Shown piece by piece: positions 6,588-10,238 of a DNA stretch of 10,238 bases; position 1 is the stretch's first letter; every line of letters begins with the position of its first letter. The translations under genes were made by a program, and so were the position numbers. The DNA is from JBFGCT01 sp041581055 (lineage in GTDB: Bacteria; Actinomycetota; Acidimicrobiia; Acidimicrobiales; Ilumatobacteraceae), in contig JBFGCT010000146.1 of the NCBI GenBank assembly GCA_041581055.1, forward strand, positions 1 to 10,238. Direction: 5' to 3'. Below the pieces are notes generated by a model that was given only the letters and a program-made list of their open reading frames with translations, was not told where the DNA came from and did not search any database.

Positions 6588-7235
6588 ATGGACATCGTAA
6601 CCGGTGTGGGCGTGCTCGACAAGGCGATGGCGGTCCTCCGCGCCGTCGCCGACGCGCCGCAGTCCTTGGCCCGACTCCAATCGACGACCGGGTTGCCCCG
6701 GGCGACCGCCCATCGCCTCGCCCTCTCGTTGGAGGCGCACGGGCTGCTCCGCCGTGACGGCGCCGGCCGGTTCGAGCTGGGCCACGGGCTCGTGTCACTC
6801 GGCGCGGCCGCCGCCGAGCGGACGCCGCTGCTCGACGTCGCGCGGCCCGTGCTCGAGGCGCTGCGCGCGGAAACCGGCGAGAGCGTGCAGCTCTTCGTGC
6901 GCGAGGGTGACCAGCGGCGCTGCGTGCTGTCGCTCGAGTCGCCCCACGGCCTGCGCTGGATCGTGCCGGAGGGAGCGCTGCTGCCCCTCGACGTCGGGTC
7001 GGCCGGAAGGGTGCTGGGCGGCGAGACGTCCCGTGCCGGCTGGGTCGAGAGCGTCGGCGAGCGGGAGGCCGGCGTCGCCTCGGTCAGCGCCCCGGTCGTC
7101 GACGGCGACGGGTCCGTCGTCGCCGCCGTGTCGGTCAGCGGACCGATCGAACGGCTGAGCAAACAGCCGGGCCGGCGGTTCGGCGCCGCGGTCGCGACGG
7201 CGGGCGGCGCGCTCGGCGCGCTCGGCGCGCGTTGA
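6588..7235 (+). CDS. ltbR: IclR-family regulator, probable LtbR/NdgR-type regulator of leuCD
   Basis: The 215-residue protein has an N-terminal winged helix-turn-helix (about 5-66: GVGVLDKAMAVLRAV, then SLARLQSTTGLPRATAHRL and the wing with LLRRDGAGRFELG), then the IclR ligand-binding domain (about 80-195), with ESVQLFVREGDQRRCVLSLE and ASVSAPVVDGDGSVVAAVSVSGP. An IclR protein divergent from leuCD is the conserved actinobacterial arrangement of LtbR (Corynebacterium) and NdgR (Streptomyces), which regulate leucine and related amino acid synthesis. It is somewhat shorter than those proteins, and the C-terminus ends in a low-complexity GALGALGAR from a 9-base tandem repeat. ATG 6588 lies about 3 bases from the predicted transcription start and lacks a Shine-Dalgarno sequence. 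The name rests on context as well as family. Confidence 0.85.
   Translation: MDIVTGVGVLDKAMAVLRAVADAPQSLARLQSTTGLPRATAHRLALSLEAHGLLRRDGAGRFELGHGLVSLGAAAAERTPLLDVARPVLEALRAETGESVQLFVREGDQRRCVLSLESPHGLRWIVPEGALLPLDVGSAGRVLGGETSRAGWVESVGEREAGVASVSAPVVDGDGSVVAAVSVSGPIERLSKQPGRRFGAAVATAGGALGALGAR
6594..6622 (-). promoter_or_regulatory. Likely leuCD promoter inside the regulator's coding start
   Basis: On the complement, TTGTCG (6617-6622) and TACGAT (6594-6599) are separated by 17 bases and resemble -35 and -10 elements. Transcription would start near 6587 and give a leader of about 50 bases that carries the inverted repeat at 6558-6572 and the leuC ribosome binding site. The promoter would overlap the first codons of the regulator gene. 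Confidence 0.45.
7206..7232 (+). repeat. 9-base tandem repeat at the end of the IclR gene
   Basis: GGCGCGCTC occurs twice in a row, followed by a third near copy GGCGCGCGT just before the stop. It is in frame and encodes three Gly-Ala-Leu/Arg units. Slippage here would lengthen or shorten the protein tail by three residues. Confidence 0.8.
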
Positions 7236-7342
7236 TCCGATGTCGGGGCGCCCGCCCGCGCCGCCTGGCCGCGGTCGGCCCGTCCTGTCGGTTGCGCAAT
7301 CGCTTGATTCCGGTGGCCGACGGAGCGGCGCGATCGCTGGCG

Positions 7343-7348
7343 TAGGCT
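7343..7348 (+). promoter_or_regulatory. Probable -10 box for a leaderless nadA transcript
   Basis: TAGGCT fits TAnnnT and is followed by exactly 6 bases (GGAGGC) and the GTG start of nadA. Transcription would begin on the start codon. The GGAGG is too close to the GTG for a normal Shine-Dalgarno sequence. No -35 is clear at the expected distance. The palindromes TTGCGCAA (7292-7299) and GCGATCGC (7330-7337) lie upstream in the otherwise featureless 119-base gap after the IclR gene. Confidence 0.55.
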
Positions 7349-7354
7349 GGAGGC

Positions 7355-8350
7355 GTGACCGAGACGGCCGTCAACGTGGACGTCCTGCCGACCGATTGGC
7401 AGGACCAGGTGCTGGCACTGGCCGAGGAGCGCGACGCCGTCATCCTCGCCCACAACTACCAGCTCCCCGAGATCCAGGACATCGCCCATCACACGGGCGA
7501 CTCGCTCGGGCTGTCCCGCGTGGCGGCCGAGGTCGACGCCTCGACGATCGTGTTCTGCGGCGTGCACTTCATGGCCGAGACCGCGAAGATCCTGAGCTAC
7601 GAGAAGACCGTGCTGATCCCCGACGAGAAGGCCGGCTGCAGCCTCGCCGAGACGATCACCGCCGACCAGCTCCAGGCGTGGAAGGCCGAGCACCCCGGCG
7701 CGGCCGTCATCAGCTACGTCAACACGACCGCCGCGGTCAAGGCCGAGACCGACATCTGCTGCACGTCGTCCAACGCGGTCGATGTCGTGCAATCGATCCC
7801 CGCCGACCGCGAGATCCTGTTCTGCCCCGATCAGTTCCTCGGCGCGCACGTGCAGCGGCTGACCGGGCGGGAGAACATGCACATCTGGATGGGGGAGTGC
7901 CACGTGCACGCCGGCATCAACGGCGCCGACCTCAAGGACCGCGTCGAGTCCGAGCCCGACGCAGAGCTGTTCGTCCATCCCGAATGCGGCTGCGCCACGA
8001 GCGCCCTGTACCTCGTGTCGGCCGGCGTGGTGCCCGAGGCGCGGACGAGGATCCTGTCGACCGGCGGGATGATCGACGCCGCCCGCGACACCACGGCCGC
8101 CAAGGTGCTCGTCGCCACCGAGACCGGGATGCTGCACCAATTGCAGAAGGCCGCGCCGCACGTGTCGTTCGAGCCGGTCAACCGGGCCGCGGTGTGCAAG
8201 TACATGAAGATGATCACGCCGGCCAAGCTGCTCCGCTCGCTGCAGACGATGACCGACGAGGTCAACGTCGACCCCGACATCGCCGATCGGGCGAGAGCGT
8301 CGGTCGAGGCGATGGTGGCCATCGGCACGCCCGCCGCGACGGAAGATTGA
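7355..8350 (+). CDS. nadA: Quinolinate synthase NadA
   Basis: The 331-residue protein condenses iminoaspartate with dihydroxyacetone phosphate to quinolinate, the second step of de novo NAD synthesis, and carries an oxygen-sensitive 4Fe-4S cluster. The three cluster cysteines are Cys95 (DEKAGCSLAE), Cys211 (HPECGCATSA) and Cys281 (AVCKYMKMIT). Other family motifs are ILAHNYQLPEIQDIAHHTGDSLGLSR, FCGVHFMAETAKIL, YVNTTAAVKAETDICCTSSNA, FCPDQFLGAHVQ and STGGMI. The length and motif set are those of the three-cysteine class rather than the E. coli class. Start GTG 7355 follows a -10 box, so translation is probably leaderless. nadB begins 13 bases after the stop, so the two are one operon. Confidence 0.97.
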   Translation: MTETAVNVDVLPTDWQDQVLALAEERDAVILAHNYQLPEIQDIAHHTGDSLGLSRVAAEVDASTIVFCGVHFMAETAKILSYEKTVLIPDEKAGCSLAETITADQLQAWKAEHPGAAVISYVNTTAAVKAETDICCTSSNAVDVVQSIPADREILFCPDQFLGAHVQRLTGRENMHIWMGECHVHAGINGADLKDRVESEPDAELFVHPECGCATSALYLVSAGVVPEARTRILSTGGMIDAARDTTAAKVLVATETGMLHQLQKAAPHVSFEPVNRAAVCKYMKMITPAKLLRSLQTMTDEVNVDPDIADRARASVEAMVAIGTPAATED

Positions 8351-8363
8351 GCCGAGCGTCGGC

Positions 8364-10022
8364 GTGAGGCTGCCCCGACGCCTGGCGGCGCCCGCCGCCA
8401 GCTGGGAGCGCGAGGTCGACGTGGTCGTCCTCGGCTCGGGCGCCGCCGGACTGTCCGCGGCGCTCGCCGCGCGGCCGGTCCGCAGCGTGCTGGTCGTGAC
8501 CAAGGACATCCTGTCGGCCGGGTCGACGCAATGGGCGCAGGGCGGGCTGGCCGGCGTCCTCCACCCCGAGGACACGATCGAGGACCACGTGCGCGACACG
8601 CTCGCCGCCGGCGCGGGGCTGTGCGACGAGGCGGTCGTGCGCGAGCTGGTCACCGAGGCGCCGAAGTCGATCCGCTACTTGATGCGACTCGGCGCGGCGT
8701 TCGACCCAGAGCACGGCGGGACCGACATCGCGCTCACCCGCGAGGGTGGGCACAGCCACAACCGCATCGTCCACTCCGGCGGAGACAGGTCGGGCGCCGA
8801 GGTCCAGCGGACGCTCGACGAGTCGGCGATGAACGCCGGCGTCGAGGTGATGAGCCACGCGTTCGCCCTCGACCTCGTGATGGGCACGGCGGCCGATGGC
8901 GGGCCCCAGGTCGCCGGCGTGCGGATCGCCGTCACCGACCAGTCGGGCCAGGTGCTCTCGGTCGGCACGGTCCTCGCCCCGGCGGTGGTGATCGCCTGTG
9001 GCGGCTACGGGCAGGTGTTCGCGTCGACCTCCAACCCGCCGGCGGTCACCGGCGACGGCGTGGCGATGGCGTTGCGCGCCGGCCTCGCGGTCACCGATGT
9101 CGAGTTCGTGCAGTTCCATCCCACCGTGATGTGGCGCGGGCCCGACGCGACCGGCCAGCAGGCGCTCGTGTCCGAGGCGGTGCGCGGCGAGGGCGCGATC
9201 CTGTTCGACGCCGCCGGCGAGCGGGTGATGGTCGGCGTCCACCCGCAGGAGGATCTGGCGCCGCGCGATGTCGTCGCCGCCGCGATCAGCCGCCGGATGG
9301 CCGAGGCCGCCGCCGGTGTCGACGACCACGTCTACCTCGACGCGACGCACATGGGCGAGCGGTTCTACGAGCGGTTCCCCTCGATCACCGCCGCCTGCCG
9401 CGAGATCGGGCTCGACCCTGCGACCGACCGCATTCCGGTCGCGCCGGCAGCCCACTACGCGTGCGGCGGGATCAAGGCGACGCTCGACGGGACGACGTCG
9501 CTCCCCGGTCTGTTCGCCGTCGGCGAGGTGTCGTCGACCGGCGTGCACGGGGCGAACCGGCTGGCGTCGAACAGCTTGACCGAGTCGATCGTCGCCGGGA
9601 CCCGAGTCGGGCGCGATCTGGCGTGGGAGCTTCCCGACCGGATCCGGCCGGACCCCGATCTCGACGGCCCGACGGCGCCGTCGCTCCTCGACCCGGCCCG
9701 GCTGCGCGAGGTGCGGGCGACGATGTCGCGGCACGTCGGCGTGCTGCGCAGCGCGTCGTCCCTGGCGTCGGCCGCGGGCGCGCTCGGGGCGATCGCCGGC
9801 GCGCTGACCCCCGGCGTCGCGCCGTCCCGCCGGGCGTGGGAGGGGACGAACCTGTTGACGGTCGCGTCGGCGATGGTCGCCGCCGCCCTGACCCGCACCG
9901 AGAGTCGCGGCTGCCACCGGCGCACGGACTTTCCCGAGCCGCGCGATGAATGGCTCGTCCACCTCGAGGTCGGGCTCGACGCCGTCGGCGGCATCGACGT
10001 CGCCGGCGCCGCCCCCGCCTGA
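8364..10022 (+). CDS. nadB: L-aspartate oxidase NadB
   Basis: The 552-residue flavoprotein oxidises L-aspartate to iminoaspartate, the substrate of NadA. Visible parts are the FAD-binding GSGAAGLSAAL (24-34), the AGSTQWAQGGLAGVL segment, LTREGGHSHNRIVHSGGDRSGAEVQ, the flavin-domain FVQFHPTVMW, HYACGGI with His364, and GEVSSTGVHGANRLASNSL (387-405). A C-terminal helical domain starts near residue 447 with REVRATMSRHVGVLRSA. These residues and the context with nadA distinguish it from succinate dehydrogenase and fumarate reductase flavoproteins. The GTG start has only a weak ribosome binding site and lies 13 bases after nadA, so translation may be coupled. The last 12 or so residues are Ala-rich and not conserved. 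The third pathway gene, nadC, is not seen before the window ends. Confidence 0.95.
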   Translation: MRLPRRLAAPAASWEREVDVVVLGSGAAGLSAALAARPVRSVLVVTKDILSAGSTQWAQGGLAGVLHPEDTIEDHVRDTLAAGAGLCDEAVVRELVTEAPKSIRYLMRLGAAFDPEHGGTDIALTREGGHSHNRIVHSGGDRSGAEVQRTLDESAMNAGVEVMSHAFALDLVMGTAADGGPQVAGVRIAVTDQSGQVLSVGTVLAPAVVIACGGYGQVFASTSNPPAVTGDGVAMALRAGLAVTDVEFVQFHPTVMWRGPDATGQQALVSEAVRGEGAILFDAAGERVMVGVHPQEDLAPRDVVAAAISRRMAEAAAGVDDHVYLDATHMGERFYERFPSITAACREIGLDPATDRIPVAPAAHYACGGIKATLDGTTSLPGLFAVGEVSSTGVHGANRLASNSLTESIVAGTRVGRDLAWELPDRIRPDPDLDGPTAPSLLDPARLREVRATMSRHVGVLRSASSLASAAGALGAIAGALTPGVAPSRRAWEGTNLLTVASAMVAAALTRTESRGCHRRTDFPEPRDEWLVHLEVGLDAVGGIDVAGAAPA

Positions 10023-10045
10023 CCCCGGCCCCGCCCGCCGGCCGG

Positions 10046-10142
10046 CCGGCTGCCCCCTTCACGGTTTGTGTGACCGAATATCGCGAGGTTCGGCATGTTC
10101 GGTCACACAGATTCGGATCGGGGGGAGCGTGCGCGTGGCCGC
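10046..10142. repeat. 97-bp direct repeat with nested inverted repeats, copy 1
   Basis: This unit follows nadB by 23 bases and is followed at once by a second copy. It holds an inner inverted repeat with perfect 12-base arms, TGTGTGACCGAA (10067-10078) and TTCGGTCACACA (10098-10109), around a 19-base loop. It also has an outer pair, GCTGCCCCC (10049-10057) with GGGGGGAGC (10120-10128), matching at 8 of 9 positions. The loop has a second TTCGG (10089-10093) that could pair with CCGAA instead. No open reading frame or poly-T tract explains it. Confidence 0.9.
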
Positions 10143-10238
10143 CCGGCTGCCCCCTTCACGGTTTGTGTGACCGAATATCGCGAGGTTCGGCATGTTCGGT
10201 CACAGAAACACGGATTGGGGGGAGCGTGCGCGTGATCG
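10143..10238. repeat. 97-bp direct repeat, copy 2, cut by window end
   Basis: The first 62 bases are identical to copy 1 at an offset of 97, and the last shared 18 bases (GGGGGGAGCGTGCGCGTG) are also identical. The five differences all fall between 10205 and 10216. The inner stem keeps 10 perfect pairs, then one mismatch near the base, and the outer GCTGCCCCC/GGGGGGAGC pairing is unchanged. The unit runs to the window edge, so the array may continue. Confidence 0.9.

Noticed and set aside
6431..8653. A 740-codon open frame on the minus strand
   Set aside because: It is antisense to the IclR gene and nadA and reads as composition-driven sequence.
8262..9962. A 566-codon open frame on the minus strand
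   Set aside because: It is antisense to nadB, which is unambiguous, and the translation is repetitive Arg/Gly/Asp-rich without motifs.
10046..10142. Plain intrinsic terminator of nadAB
   Set aside because: The hairpin is strong, but there is no T tract after it, the loop is 19 bases long, and it is duplicated as part of a larger unit. It may still affect transcript ends.
10046..10238. CRISPR array
   Set aside because: Only two units are seen, the near-identity covers most of the 97-bp unit rather than a short repeat with unique spacers, and no cas gene is present.

Overview
This is high-GC DNA (roughly 70%) with the gene content and signals of an actinobacterium. The markers are an F420/deazaflavin-type oxidoreductase, an IclR regulator divergent from leuCD as in the LtbR/NdgR systems of Actinobacteria, GTG starts, and TAnnnT -10 boxes placed so that transcripts would begin at or near the start codon. 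I infer an Acidimicrobiia-like lineage, but the sequence alone does not prove the class. No insertion sequence, phage, rRNA, tRNA or CRISPR array is visible, and most of the window looks like chromosomal core.

Layout. Positions 1-3888, minus strand: read in transcription order, this block holds a deazaflavin-dependent nitroreductase-family protein (3888-3442), a GerW/YtfJ-like small membrane protein (3324-2932), a patatin-like phospholipase whose start overlaps the gerW-like stop by 4 bases (2935-1691), a protein with a LigD-type 3'-phosphoesterase domain fused to a degenerate ATP-dependent ligase domain (1651-671), and an AraC-family regulator cut by the window edge (618-1). Positions 3956-4507, plus strand: a MOSC-domain protein, divergent from the deazaflavin gene and convergent with leuD. 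Positions 6536-4546, minus strand: leuC and leuD, overlapping by 4 bases, the two subunits of isopropylmalate isomerase. Positions 6588-7235, plus strand: an LtbR-like IclR regulator, divergent from leuCD across 51 bp. Positions 7355-10022, plus strand: nadA and nadB, which together turn L-aspartate and dihydroxyacetone phosphate into quinolinate for NAD synthesis. Positions 10046-10238: two copies of a 97-bp direct repeat, each with nested inverted repeats, running off the window end.

How the genes work together. leuCD with its divergent regulator is a self-contained leucine-biosynthesis control unit. A short inverted repeat lies in the -35/-10 spacer of the regulator's likely promoter and just inside the likely leuCD leader. 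nadAB form the de novo quinolinate operon; nadC is not seen, and the repeat array occupies the position after nadB. The 671-3324 genes may be co-transcribed, but no shared function is evident.

Most worth a second look: the ligase-like protein, which keeps most 3'-phosphoesterase residues but has lost the key catalytic residue in each ligase motif examined, and the tandem structured repeat after nadB, whose two copies differ almost only in segments predicted to be unpaired.
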